Positions 49,465 through 61,534 of a stretch of 64,000 bases of DNA are shown here, one piece after another. Position 1 is the stretch's first letter. Each line of letters starts with the position of its first letter. The DNA comes from Mikania micrantha (taxonomy: Eukaryota > Streptophyta > Magnoliopsida > Asterales > Asteraceae). The position numbers and the translations under genes were made by a program. The notes beneath the pieces were generated by a model, which did no database searches, had not been told where the DNA came from, and was given only the letters and a program-made list of their open reading frames with translations. Location of the stretch: assembly GCA_009363875.1 (NCBI GenBank), contig CM018694.1, positions 2,914,001 through 2,978,000 of the forward strand, written 5' to 3'.

Positions 49465-50842
49465 ACCTTATCATTTGGTGCTAAACTATGAAGAGCATGA
49501 CGTGAAAAGAATAGTACTGTCAAGTTTTATGAAATCTATAATAACCTCTACAATAATAAAATTGTTTGGAGTGATATCAATATATTGACAAAGGCGCAAG
49601 AAAAATGCCTAGTGAATGAGGTGTTTCAATTCACACATTATAGTTACACTTTGAGCCCTATTTGACTGAGTACTTTTAATATTGAACTCAAAAACATGCT
49701 TATAACTTGTAAATGCATGAACACCTTAGAGGACAATAATTATCTTTCAAGTGCCTTTGATGCACGTTCTTATCATGTTCTAAATGTGGAGTGTTTGGAT
49801 GTCAACATGTAGCTAGTCAAACTGGCATCCACATTGAGATGAATAATGCAAAACAAGGGCCAAGTTCAACATCAAATTTAATGACTATAAATATAGACAA
49901 TTCAACAATTTGAATTTAACACATTGATTTCAAAGATTATAAATGAAAATTTGGATTGAAAGACAGAAACATAGATGATGCTACAAGATAAGTGAATTTC
50001 AAGATCTTGATGACAAGTGACAACAATCTGAAGAGATCAACCAAATTAGTGGTTAATGCATTGATGAAAAAAATTGTAAAAGATTATGGTTGCTAGTTAT
50101 TTTTAAGCAATGATTGTAAATTTAATTCTAGTTATGTAATGTTTGTAAATTACTAATATTAATATTAATCAATTTACAAACTATAATTACCATTTGCATA
50201 TAAAAATAGAGGAAAACATGGGAGAGTTTATTCCAAATATTTAACTAACTAACATAAAAGTGAAGTGAAACAATGCATATTATAACGCTAACATCACATA
50301 TATTGAAAAGAAAGTGGGAAATAAAATATATCCTATTATCTAAAGCAATGTTTATTTGTCAATGCTTAGCTCAACGTACATAAGGGAACAAAAAAAATTA
50401 GAAGTCTTGCTTATATACATGTTATGTTAAAAGTTAAAATTAAATGAAAATTTTCACATAAAAATAAAAATTCTTATATGAGCTCAATTCTAAAATAAAA
50501 TATATTAATTATACACTATCTTAGTGGTTCAAATTAAAAACTAAAAATTATACAGAGGTACGTCTGCTAAATATACCACCATTAGTCTAGCGTAAACTAA
50601 TTGGCTTATAGTCTAATGATATCTGATTCATTTTTGTTATGAAATGTTTTGAGTTTAAGTCTCTTTGAAATCAATTATTTTCAAATAAGCAAAAGGTTTT
50701 TTTTAACAATGAATGAGAGGATTTAGTTACCCATTTTGCATGATTTAACGGTTAAAAATAAAAAAATAAAAAATAGCGTGTAAAATATAATTAATAAATG
50801 TATCGTTACTGCGTTTGAAGTTTGACTTGATTAGGGTAGAGT
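49465..50842. other. Decayed element interior and upstream region of the LMBR1-like gene
   Basis: 49465-50080 looks like decayed retroelement interior without an open frame. 50080-50840 is AT-rich with no element recognised. The region upstream of exon 1 has aatataattaataaatg near 50785 as a weak TATA candidate and gtcacgtcaccg at about 50871, containing a CACGTC core. Confidence 0.35.
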
Positions 50843-50921
50843 TTGAAGATAGACAGGACCGGCCAAAGGAGTCACGTCACCGTAAGCATCGATAAACCCA
50901 CGGAAGCTAACGAGAGATCGT

Positions 50922-53266
50922 ATGGTCGATCTGTTGAAGATGTGGGTCTTCTATCTGATCTCGCTTCCTTTAGCCCTAGGCATGGTTGTGCTGACGCTCA
51001 ACTACTTTGCTGGTCCCGATGTTCCTCGATATGTCTTCATCACCGTCGGCTACACCTGGTTCTGCTCTATCTCCATCATCATACTAGTTCCTGCCGATAT
51101 TTCCTCCGTAAGTTGTCTTCTAGTTCATCGTTTGCCATCTTAATTGCATGAAGATTATACAAGAGGAAGAAACATACTGATGCAAGCCCTAAAATCAATT
51201 ACACCTCAACCGTGATTCTGATATCAATATATACCAAAGAACACAGAACAGATGCCCAATATCATTTTAATGTTGTTCATATCAATTAGTAACTTAATTT
51301 TTGAGATATTTATCAATTATCTTTTTGACATTATGCTCTAAGTTTCAAATCTCATAGGAATTTCTTATGCTAAATTTATTTTGACACTGTCTTCAATAAG
51401 CATGGCAAATTGGCGGGTTGGGTAATAGCAAAATGGGCGGGTCGGGTAACGGGTTGAACGGGTTTGGATCAATATGGCTTTTAAGCAAATCCAGTATGGG
51501 TCTAAGGGGCTGTTGGTTAAGTCTAAACCATTAAGTGCTGAATGATTAAGATGTCTGAATGGTTAAGAGGGTCTGAATGATCAAGAGGGTCTTAACCATT
51601 AGTGTTTGGTTGCACATCTGAATCTGAATGAAAATTAAAAAAAAACTTTTTTTTATTCAAAACCCTAAAAAACCAAAAAACAGTCGTCTACCTCACACAA
51701 CTTCATCGCCGCCTCACCACCTCGTCATCGCCTCCACCACCCGTCGCCGCCGCCTCCGCCTCCGCCTCCACCACCCGTCGTAGCCTCCACCTCCTCCGCC
51801 TGTCGTCGACCTCACCACCTCATCACAACCGCCATCATCATCACCATTCAGCCATCGTAGCCCTCGGTTTCGGAAGCGACCTCACGAGCCGTGGAAGACC
51901 ATAAGTGGCAGCAGCGGTGGGCGGAGGTCAGTGTTGTAAAAATCGCGATTAGGAAGCCGATTAATCGGGATTAATCGGTAATCGCCCCTTAACTGATTAA
52001 TTTTAGCCTAGTCGGTCGAAAACTTGCTAGGCGGTCAAAGTCGGTCAAAATCGGACCTAATCGGTCAAAATCGGCCTCTAGTCGGGATAATCGGACTAAT
52101 CGATCAACCAAAATTAGGTCTAATTCGTCTTGTGTTTTGATGATTTATGTACCTGATTGAAGAAATTTGTGGTCGTTATCTATGGAAATCGTGAAATAGG
52201 CAGTGGAAGCCGATGTTGGAATTCTGATCGATCGACAGGTTCGACCATTCCCTTCGGCCTTCGCCTCTTGAAAGCTGATGTCGGAGTCGGAGTTCGACCA
52301 TTCCCTTCGACCTTCAACTTCCGATCCCCTCTTGATCTGACTTCCGATCATTCCCTTCAGCCTTTGCGAATTGCGATTGAGAGTTCGACCATCCCGTCTT
52401 GAAAGCCGATGTCGGCCTTCCCTGTTCTTCGACCATCCTTTACTGGGTTTTAAGTTTTAACAAATGGGCTGGGTTTTAACAAATAGGTTTTTTAAAAGAT
52501 AAAAATAAATAAAATAGATATTATTATCATATAAATAGGTTTTTTAAAAGATAAAAATAAATAAAATAGATATTATTATCATATAAATTATCAATTAAAT
52601 GGTTAAAATCTTTAAATATTTGAAAATTTATGTATAAAATTTTGTATATATGTATATAATTTTGAAAAAATACATATAAAATTCTAATCCGATTAATCCC
52701 GATTAATCCCGATTAATCGCTAGTCCCTACCTCACCGCCCGACTAGCGCCTAGCGATTTTTACAACACTGGCGGAGGTTGACGATCAAGTGGCCGTGATG
52801 GGGTAACGGATGTAGCAGCTCCGCCGTGACGAGGAGAGATGGCCGTGAAGTTGGAGACGAGGAGGTGAGGATTCAGACCCATTCAGACTTGTTTTGAGGT
52901 CTGAATGGTTCAGACCTCCATTCAGACATTTTTCTCCATTCAGACGTGCTTTTTTTCACGAAACAAACGGTCTGAATCTGAACCATTCAGATTCAGACCC
53001 ATTCAGACCTATTAAGATCCAACCAAACAGCCCCTAAATGAGTATTTTTAAAAAAAATCAATTAAATTCAAGTCAAAATATGTTGTAAGTAATCAAATAG
53101 TTTATTTACATACAACAACAACACGTACCCGGTATAATCCTACTTTGTGGGGTCTGGGTGGAAGAGATGAAGACAAACCTTACCTCTACTCTAATGTGGT
53201 TGAGAGACTGCTTCGTGGGAGAACCCCGACTCCAAAAAAATTTTTTAAAAGAATTTTTTTTAATTT

Positions 53267-53303
<37 letters not shown>

Positions 53304-56300
53304 AGCAATATCAAACAAATAGGCAAAAAACAACATAACATGGACACACAAACTTATGAATAAAATTAGGCATACGACAAGCATAAGCATAAGCAAGCAT
53401 AGTATATATCGATGCATAATGATACATTGCGAGCAGACTAATCAGCCTAGCTAGAACCGTAGAAGCCACAACACGGCAAAATAGCTGAATAGAAAAGAAA
53501 CCAAAGCAACTAGTGCAATGCAAATCCAAAGTAACCTATCGTACACTCCACGTAAGCAAGCAGATAACACACACTTCCAGCATAGCCTCATGTTATACAT
53601 ATACCCTCCAAGACTAAGATCCTAACTAAAGCTAATCCCACTAACGTATATCCTAACCAATCTAGGATTCTCTCGCTTTTATACTACATCTCCATAAACC
53701 CCTATCATTGTTGTTGTTGTTATTGTTGTTATTGTTGCCGCCGCCGCCGTCGTTGCTGTCGTTGTTGTTGGGCTAATGTTAAATGGAGGCCTTGCCACCC
53801 CTAGGGCCTTTCTTAGGTCTGCCCTTGCTTGGTATCCTCTTAGCTGGTTTTCATTCTATATCCAACTCTTGAAGGATCATCTAGAATTCAGATTTGAATC
53901 TCTCCACTAGATGAACCCTGGAAAGTAGTTTCTAGCTAACTTCAACTTCTTTATCAAAGCTAATTAAGAGATTTGATATGAACAACCTATACTAGATATA
54001 CATAACATTAACTTTTATAACTATTGAGTCTGGGACAATTTGATGAAACTGGTTGTAGAATCCACATGCAAGAAGGCTTCTATGGTTGTATGATCAGCAG
54101 GGAGCTACTCTCATGAAGGTCAAGAAATCACAGAACCATCTCTATCATGGTTTAAAACAGCGGTCTGAGGCGGCGCCTCGAGTCGAAACGGAAGAAAAAC
54201 GTTTTGAGGCGGCGCCTCACAAAATCTGAAGAAACGCACGCCTCACTGGGCCGAGGCGGTCTGAGGCGGGTTGAGGCGGTCTATATGGGCTGATGGTTTT
54301 TCTAAAAGCTTTTTGTGTTTTATAGACTTTGTCCTTTTTATGTTTATTGAATGATGTTGATCTTAGTTATAAAAGCTCTTTAATTGATGTTTCGTATTTT
54401 TTTGTATATACAACAACAACAACAACCTTACCCAGTATATTCCCACTTTTCAGTAGGGTCTGGGGGGGAAGGATAGAGAGGCTGCTTCGAAAGAGTCCCC
54501 GGCTCAAACTTATCGTTTGAAGTTGATCATCCCAATGATTTTAATGTTATTTTCACAAAATAATTAAAATAACGTTAAAATTAGTGCACTTTTACTTTTG
54601 CCTCTTAAGGGCCCACACATATATCCATTATATGCGTGCAACGCAAATAGGGCGTATTTTTTTATATATATATTATAAAAGTATTTATTTATTTGCTACC
54701 GCCTCGAACTTACGCCTCGTGAGGCAGAGTGAAAACGCCTCGAGGCGCGATTCCGTTCTTTTAAACCTTGATCTCTATAAAATTTAGCTCCAAGTGGTTC
54801 CACCAATCTGCTTGCTCTCAAGGTTAGATGAAGAGGCATGGCTGTGGCATGCCTGATTTGGTCACTTGAATTTTGACACTATGAGAAGGATGTACAAGGA
54901 AGATCTCACAAAAGGGGTGCCAAGAATTGAACAAAAACCTCAGATTTGTGAAGCCTGCTTAGTCAGAAAACATAAACAACTCCCTTTCCCTTCACAAGGA
55001 AAATTCCGAGCACGCCAGCCCTTGGAGCTAATTCATGCTGACCTGTGTGGTCCCATCTCACTATCTACTCCGGCTGGGAACATTTATTTTCTATTACTTA
55101 TTGATGACTATAGCATGTTCATGTGGATACAAATGCTGAAAACATAGGATCAAGCACTTGAAGCCTTTAAAATTGTTTAAACAAGCAGCTGAGTTGGAAA
55201 GTGGGTTCAAAGTAAAAGCCCTAAGAACGGATCGAGTTGGAGAGTTTACTTCTACTAAGTTTGAGCAAGTGTGCAGTGAAGAAGGCATAGAGCGGTTCTT
55301 GACAGCACCATACATGCCTCAACAGAACGGTGTGGTCGAAAGAAGGAACCAAACAATACTCGGAACCACAAGGTCAATGCTGAAAACAATGAAACTACCT
55401 CAATGGATGTGGGGGCAGGAGTACGGCACGCTGTGTACATTCTAAATAGAACTCCAACAAAGGCTGTAGAGAAGACTCCCTATGAAGCATTTAAAGGATG
55501 GAAGCCCAATTTAGAACATCTCAAAGTGTTTGGGTGCCTGGCTCATGTCAAGGTCTCTTCGGTAAAACTTACAAAGTTGGCAGACAAAAGTGAACCAATG
55601 GTCAATCTTGGAACCGAACAAGGGAGTAAAGCATACAGGCTGTACAACCCGAAAACAGGGAAGATAAATGTTAGCCGAGATGTTCGCTTTGAAGAACAGA
55701 AACCGTGGAATTGGTAAGAAGAAGCTGATGAACAAGAGATGACTGAATTTATGGTAGAAGATGTGCAAAGTGATCAAAACTTGCAGCCCCACATCACACC
55801 TAGAAGTTGTGCAAACTGGAGAAGGTATCTCAATTTGCCAAGAAGGATATGCAACTAAGGTGCTGAAAAATGCGAACATGTGGGATTGCAATGAAACAAA
55901 ATTCCCTATGGAACCAGGTCTGCAGTTAACAAAAGATGACACGGCTGAACTAGCAGATCCTACTTTGTATCGAAGCATCATTGTATGTCTCCGATATTTG
56001 ACACATACTCGGCCCGACATAAACTATGCTGTAGGAGTGGCTAGCAGGTTTGTGGAAGTACCAAGAACTACTCATATGCAGGCTGTTAAACATTTGTTGA
56101 GATATATCAAAGGTACATTGAGTTTTGGAATTTCGATATACAATAAATGGAAGTGAAAAACTAATCGGCTACAGTGATAGCTCACATGCAAATGATCGGG
56201 TAGATGGACAGAGTACAACAGGAATGATCTTCTATTATGGGGGTGGTCCGGTTGCTTGGAGTAGTCAGAAGCAAAATTCAGTGGCTTTATCGTCGGGTGA

Positions 56301-57758
56301 GGCAGAATTTATGGCTGCAACAGCCACTGCATGCCAAGCTATTTGGCTGAAAGCTATAATTGAAGAGCTGACTGGAAAGGATACGGGAAGTATAAAGTTA
56401 TTGGTAGATAACAAATCAGCAATTGAACTAATGAAGAACCCTGGTTTCCATGGTAGAAGCAAACATATAGATACGAAGTATCATTTTATTCGGGAGAGTG
56501 TTGAAAAGAATCTAGTCAATGTGGAACATGTGAATGGAGAAGAACAGAAAGCTGATGTTCTAAGTAAAGCCCTGCCAAGAATCAAGTTTCTTGAGATGAG
56601 AAGTATTTAGGGAATCGAAGACTTATCCATTGTGAAGACCAGAATCAGGGGGTGAATGTTAAGTGATTCTTAATTTGTTTTAAGATTATTTTATTTGTTT
56701 TATTCGGTAGTACTTATCTTATGTTTGTTTTGTTTAGATAAGTTTGAGATTAGTATTAATTTTTGGTCTATAAATAGGGAGATGAATTCTCATAAGATGT
56801 ATTCTGATTTTCGATTCCTTTAATAAAAGAAAGAGTCGTGGGCTGTTCCCTAAAAGGTCTCTGTGTTCGTGAGTATCCAGATTGTTTTTGTTTACAAACA
56901 TCAGGATTCACTTAATCTTCATCCAGAAGGGAGCTAGCTGACAAAACAATAAAAGCATACTAAGAATGCTCTTTGTTGCATCAATATGGTTATCACTCTT
57001 CTTCTTTTTGTTTAAAGATTAAACTATTATTTTTGTTGACCAGACGATTATAGGTCATGACAATGGTGGAATCTCTTTCTTTTGGAGCTTGTCGTATTGG
57101 AGTACATTCTTGCTTACTTGGTAGGTCAGGATGTATGCTCTTTTAATTTATTCAGTCTCTCTATGTCCATTGTGGACCAATAATAAACAGAGTTTTTCTG
57201 TTTTAAAAAAGAATTTTTACCTCATCATATTATTGGAAGTTCTTCATTTGCAATTTGCATAAATTCTAAAGCAAGTTCCACTTACAAGTTTGAAAGTATG
57301 CTTATTTATAGTATTTGATTGAAAATTAGCATCAAGGTGATGTAATATTTTTCTCTGTAGTGCTTGTTTTGTTGATAAGATTTGAATTTCAGCAAATGGA
57401 TCATGTATGTTTTTGTCCTCAAATAATGATTATATATCTAATTTATTTGTGTGAGCAGGCTAGTTGTTCCTCTGATTCAGGGATATGAAGATGCTGGAGA
57501 TTTTTCTGTGAGAGAAAGATTGAAGACTAGCATCCATGTGAACTTGGTCTTCTATCTAATATTGGGATTGATTGGTCTCGTTGGACTTGTTTTGCTAATA
57601 ACAATGCAAAAAAATTGGTTTGTTTCGTTCCATGTAGCTTTTTTATGATATTAGATTTTTATATATAGTTTACATGGTCATTAAGTGCATTATTTTGAAT
57701 ATGATAATGGATACTGCCATTCTTTCTGTATCTATTGGGACCTGTTGGAGTGCTGGAC

Positions 57759-57823
<65 letters not shown>

Positions 57824-58802
57824 TGACAGCTAACCAAACTTTTAGAAGGAAATATTACTCGAAGAAAAATACAAAATAACGATATGCTATTAAATTTTTA
57901 TATATAGTTTACATGGTAGTCATTAAGTGCATTATATTGAATATAATAATGGATACTGTCATTCTTTCTGTATCTATTGGGACCTGTTGGAGTGTTGGAC
58001 CAACAATATATATATGACCAAAACTAGCCTAACTCTTAGAAGGAAATATTACTCGAAGAAAAATACCAAATAACGAACTCGTATAATTCTGACAGATAGT
58101 TTGCAGTCTGGAATTTTTCATTGCTTATCGTCTATATAATTATTATACGTTTTGTTGATTTACAGGACTGGAGGTGTAGTGGGTCTAGCCATGGCTTGCT
58201 CAAATACTTTTGGACTTGTGACAGGTGTATTTCTTCTTGGTTTTGGCTTGAGTGAGATTCCAAAATCAATTTGGAAGAATACTGATTGGACCGCTCGCCA
58301 AAAAATTCTTTCGCATAAAATCGCCAAAATGGCTGTAAAGCTTGACGAGGCTCATCAAGAATTATCAAATGTCATAGTTGTAAGTAATAACAGATTTTTT
58401 GGTCAATTTTAACATGTTTTGAGTTTTGTGTCCTTCTACTTGTTGTTTTTGGTTTTCTAACTTGTTTTTGATTGTCATTAACTTCTCAAAATTTATCAGG
58501 TGGCTGAGGAGACGTCCAAACAAATGTCTATGCGTGATCCGTTTAGGCCCTACATGGATATTATTGATAATATGATAAATCAAACGGTATTTTTATGCTA
58601 CTTGTGTAATTGCCATTTTTAGAAGGTTCTTTCTTAAATGGTTTTTTGTTCTCTACTTTCAGTTGCATGAAGATCCATCCTTCAAACCACAAGGAGGTCG
58701 TTTAGGGGAAGATGATATGGATTATGATAGAGATGAAAAATCTATGGCAACATTAAGGTGCCGATTAAGGGGAGCTCGTGAGGAATACTATAGATATAAA
58801 AG
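50922..58802 (+). CDS. LMBR1-like multi-pass membrane protein gene, first six exons (3' part outside window)
   Basis: Exons 50922-51107, 57044-57120, 57459-57617, 58166-58379, 58500-58586 and 58663-58802, all with GT/AG borders and compatible phases, giving about 288 residues. They match the N-terminal half of the plant LMBR1 domain-containing protein (about 510 residues in Arabidopsis, from memory): W-V-F-Y-L-I-S-L-P in exon 1, G-G-I-S-F-F-W in exon 2, V-P-L-I-Q-G-Y-E-D-A-G-D-F in exon 3, A-M-A-C-S-N-T-F-G-L in exon 4 and D-P-S-F-K-P-Q-G-G in exon 6. At least four membrane segments are visible. The family is an integral membrane protein of unsettled function. ATG at 50922 adds six residues before the second in-frame ATG at 50940; the latter may be the conserved start. 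Exon 6 ends in phase 2 (AG), and the next exon is not found before 64000, so intron 6 is over 5 kb or the gene is broken. Confidence 0.88.
51506..53035. mobile_element. PIF/Harbinger-like element in LMBR1 intron 1, 1530 bp
   Basis: Ends GGGGCTGTTGGTT and AACCAAACAGCCCC, flanked by TAA at 51503-51505 and 53036-53038. The interior holds GC-rich proline/serine-codon-like repeats and a nested hAT element (51929-52770). No transposase seen. Confidence 0.82.
51929..52770. mobile_element. hAT-type miniature element nested in the Harbinger element, 842 bp
   Basis: Inverted termini CAGTGTTGTAAAAATCGC and GCGATTTTTACAACACTG, with a perfect 8-bp duplication gcggaggt (51921-51928 and 52771-52778), the hAT signature. 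The interior has repeated gattaatc phrases and a direct duplication of about 57 bp at 52479-52590. Confidence 0.88.
53110..53233 (-). mobile_element. Au-like SINE, copy 1
   Basis: Read on the + strand: acaacaacaac tail, then acccggtataatcc, tggggtctggg, agaccttacc-like middle and a gagactgcttcg ... ccccgactc end. This is the pattern of the plant Au SINE on the minus strand, its TTG-repeat 3' tail at the left. Confidence 0.65.
54146..54770. mobile_element. hAT-type miniature element with nested SINE, 625 bp
   Basis: Termini CATGGTTTAAAAC and TTTTAAACCTTG are imperfect inverted repeats, with an 8-bp duplication atctctat (54138-54145 and 54771-54778). The interior is rich in gaggcgg / cgcctc repeats. 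It contains an Au-like SINE at 54410-54510. Confidence 0.82.
54410..54510 (-). mobile_element. Au-like SINE, copy 2
   Basis: caacaacaacaac tail, cccagtatattcccac, gggtctggggg, gagaggctgcttcg and agtccccggctc: a clear Au-type SINE in reverse orientation inside the hAT element. Confidence 0.75.
54780..56914 (+). mobile_element. 5'-truncated Copia retrotransposon with internal RT deletion
   Basis: Starts abruptly in the GAG-pre-integrase domain and ends with one LTR beginning TGTTAAGTGATTC at 56657 after the polypurine caggggg. The LTR holds a TATA box ctataaatag near 56770. No 5' LTR. The LTR end is uncertain (near 56914). Lies in LMBR1 intron 1, same strand. Confidence 0.75.
54830..56610 (+). 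pseudogene. Copia pol remnant (integrase and RNase H; most of RT deleted)
   Basis: 54866-55147 carries the GAG-pre-integrase HHCC finger (H-L-N-F-D-T ... C-E-A-C) and integrase start (L-I-H-A-D-L-C-G-P). Integrase continues at 55158-55717 with P-Q-Q-N-G-V-V-E-R-R-N after a stop and shift. Between about 55720 and 55800 nearly all of RT is missing; the next piece (55761-56156) resumes with the RT C-terminus (Y-L-T-H-T-R-P-D-I). RNase H follows in another frame at 56125-56610 (Y-S-D-S-S-H-A, S-S-G-E-A-E-F, H-I-D-T-K-Y-H-F-I-R). Confidence 0.88.
57654..58078 (+). repeat. Tandem segmental duplication inside LMBR1 intron 3
   Basis: 57654-57886 and 57893-58078 are two copies of one stretch (atatatagtttacatgg ... 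gaccaacaatatata ... ggaaatattactcgaag). The first copy contains a long (TA)n expansion (57762-57820), the second only a few TA units. Confidence 0.8.
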
Positions 58803-59331
58803 GTTGACTGCCATTTATTTTATTTGCAACTTTAGAAATTCCCTTGTGTTTATAGCATCAATGTATTCTTCCTATATGATTGTTTACAATCTATTAAGCT
58901 CATATTTTCTAATTGAAAGGTCATTGACATTTCTCTATTGTTACTATCTAGTTTGCTTGTCATAGATGTCAATTAGTTGTTAGTGTTTTATTATTAGGGC
59001 TCTTAGTATATGGCCTTTAGGTGTAAGATGGGTTTCTTTGGGGTTTCTAGTTTTCATTCTATATATCGATGGTTCCCCTCCATTGTAATTACAATATTCA
59101 GTTGATTCAATCTAGTAAACATTACAATAAACAATGGGTGAGTGACCTATCGTAAAGGACATCATGTAACACCTGTAAACTACCCAAAAATTACCATGTC
59201 ATCTATAATGGGTAAATGACCCATTGTAAAAATTTTAACCTTGAGCGTGTTAGTTCAACACAGAAAACATTTTAAGCTTTATCTTTTCTAGTTTTAACGA
59301 ACATGATCAACTTTTGCTTTCACAATGTGTA

Positions 59332-61222
59332 TGATGAGATACGATTCCACGATATAGCGATAATGAAATAGAAACGAGTATTAGACTGAACAAATAAAGA
59401 AAATTAGGTTATAGATTATACTAAGCAATCGTTTACAAAGGAAGAAGATGATTCCAGGGTAAATCCCTTCTCACTGTACAAGCAGGAGCCAATACTAATT
59501 TCTAAACAATTCTCTTCACACCTCACTCACTCCTAACCTCTATTTATAATCCACTATCAAACACACTAGATATCAATATTACCAAACTACCCTTATCTAG
59601 AAATTACCATTACTAACTATTATCAACATATTAATATAACTATAATCTCTATCATTACTCCCCCCCTTATTTAAAAGTCTTGTCCTCAAGACTTGGGAGT
59701 TAACCATTGATCCTGCCTCACTTTAATGAACTTGCCGTCCGGACATTTGTGAGCTGGCCCATATCTATTACCCCAACGCAAACAATTTCCTTTCTTCCTA
59801 CGTCCTTTCCATTCCAAGCGCAGAAGATATCGAACTCCTCGATCACGATGCAAAACATTTCCCGACTCAAGAGTAGAAAAAACTCCTGATCGATTGGCAG
59901 AGAACGAGTATGGCTTCTTTGATAGAGGTGTGGACTGTCGGTCATAGGATGGAGGTGACCCACCCAGTTTGGGCATAAACTGGCCCCATATGTTAGTAGC
60001 TTCAAAATGCCCAAGGAAATCCCCAACATGGAAATCAGAAATGTTGCTGAGATTAGGGAGAATCATCTCTTCAACATTTGTTGCCAAAGCATCAAAAGTG
60101 GAATGAGTGCCCAAATTAAGACTCACCTTTTGAATGTCTCTCGAAGGTTCAAATCCACTGAATTCAAGCAATTGGAGCTTCTGCCAATCCACTGAGCCAT
60201 CCTTGGAATCGAAAGAGGTCTTGGAATCGGATAAAATAATGCTAGATGATTCCGTTGAGCCTCAACAAATTGTTTGTCATGTTTCTTCATCAAATCGAGA
60301 GCTGTTTTGCGAAATGCAATTGAAGCCGATCGCTCTTCCTGCAACAATTTGAGCGATGTTTTGATTTCTGCCACTTCTTTCTAAAGTTGAAAGATCTGTT
60401 GTTCGTGAGCATCTAATCGAGAGGTTTGATTAACCATGATTGATAAGGAAAACGTGAAGGATGAGTAAAATAGAACAACACAGTGTATAATCCAACAGAA
60501 TCAACAGATGATGAAATTGTCAACAGAATTTGAATCAAATCGTGAATTGTAGAAAGCTACAGAAATTAAAATTGAATGAACAAAAATTGAGAGTAATAGG
60601 AATACGAATTGACTCAAATCGTGAATTGCAGGATACGAATTAAATCAAAATCGGAAACACGATTATGAAATTGTAATCGACAGAACCTGAAATCGGCGGT
60701 TACGTGAGGAGCAAAGCTGGAAAATCAACCGACAGTGTGAAATCGGCGGAAATTGGGGGCGACGGTGGCGATTAGATCCGACAGTGATGAATCGGGAATG
60801 AAATTGAAGGTGTAGAACAGCAGGTTATCTGGCAATTTGATCCGGGAGAGATGAAATTGGATGTGTGAAGGGCAGGTCGGCAGCAGGTCGGACCATTGAT
60901 GAGATACGATTCCACGATGTAGCGATAATGAAATAGAAAGGAGTATTAGATTGAACAAATAAAGAAAATTAGGTTATAGATTATACTAAGCAACCGATTA
61001 CAAAGGAAGAAGATGTTTCCAGGGTAAATCCCTTCTCACTGTACAAGCAGGAGCCAATACTAATTTCTAAACAATTCTCTTCACACCTCACTCACTCCTA
61101 ACCTCTATTTATAATCCACTATCAAACACACTAGATATCAATATTACCAAACTACCCTTATCTAGAACTTACCATTACTACTAACTATTACCAACATGTT
61201 AATATAACTATAACCTCTATCA
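59332..61222 (-). mobile_element. Short gag-only LTR retrotransposon (TR-GAG-like), 1.9 kb
   Basis: LTRs 59332-59654 and 60897-61222 (TGATGAGATACG ... CTCTATCA), with perfect duplication gtgta (59327-59331 and 61223-61227). On the minus strand the primer site region beginning TGG adjoins the right LTR, and a polypyrimidine ctccccccctt, the complement of a polypurine tract, adjoins the left LTR. The interior of about 1.24 kb holds only a gag remnant and no pol. Confidence 0.88.
59686..60437 (-). pseudogene. Gag remnant of the 1.9-kb LTR element
   Basis: Begins M-V-N-Q-T-S-R-L-D-A-H at 60437 on the minus strand. A TAG at 60381-60383 interrupts it, then it reads on as a helical E-I-K-T-S-L-K-L-L-Q-E stretch. 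After a frameshift it continues with L-L-E-F-S-G-F-E-P, like the gag core, and ends with a zinc-knuckle remnant C-L-R-W-G-N ... H-K-C, whose second Cys is Trp. No protease or RT follows. Confidence 0.65.
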
Positions 61223-61534
61223 GTGTACGACGATTCTAGGGACCTGAGAGCTTCTTGATCTTGTACACAAAAAAAGTTGGGAATTAACCAATTTCCATCA
61301 AAATCTTAAGTCGGTATTAATTAAAATAAGACACATTGATGGATAAATACATTAGTTTCATTAACATTATAGTATAAGAGGCAGGTTGTAAAAAACTGAA
61401 TTGTAATGGATGGTGGCAACACATTATATGACCTAGTGGCATAAAAATACTGACTTTATCTCAAAGGAAGGCTAATCAAAGCAAACCAATGAATTCAGAT
61501 GTGTCACTGGAGATGTTATTCGAATTTGACCCAT

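Noticed and set aside
50843..51151. ORF in another frame overlapping LMBR1 exon 1
   Set aside because: The frame starting at 50922 matches the LMBR1 family and ends at a splice donor; the other frame has no resemblance.
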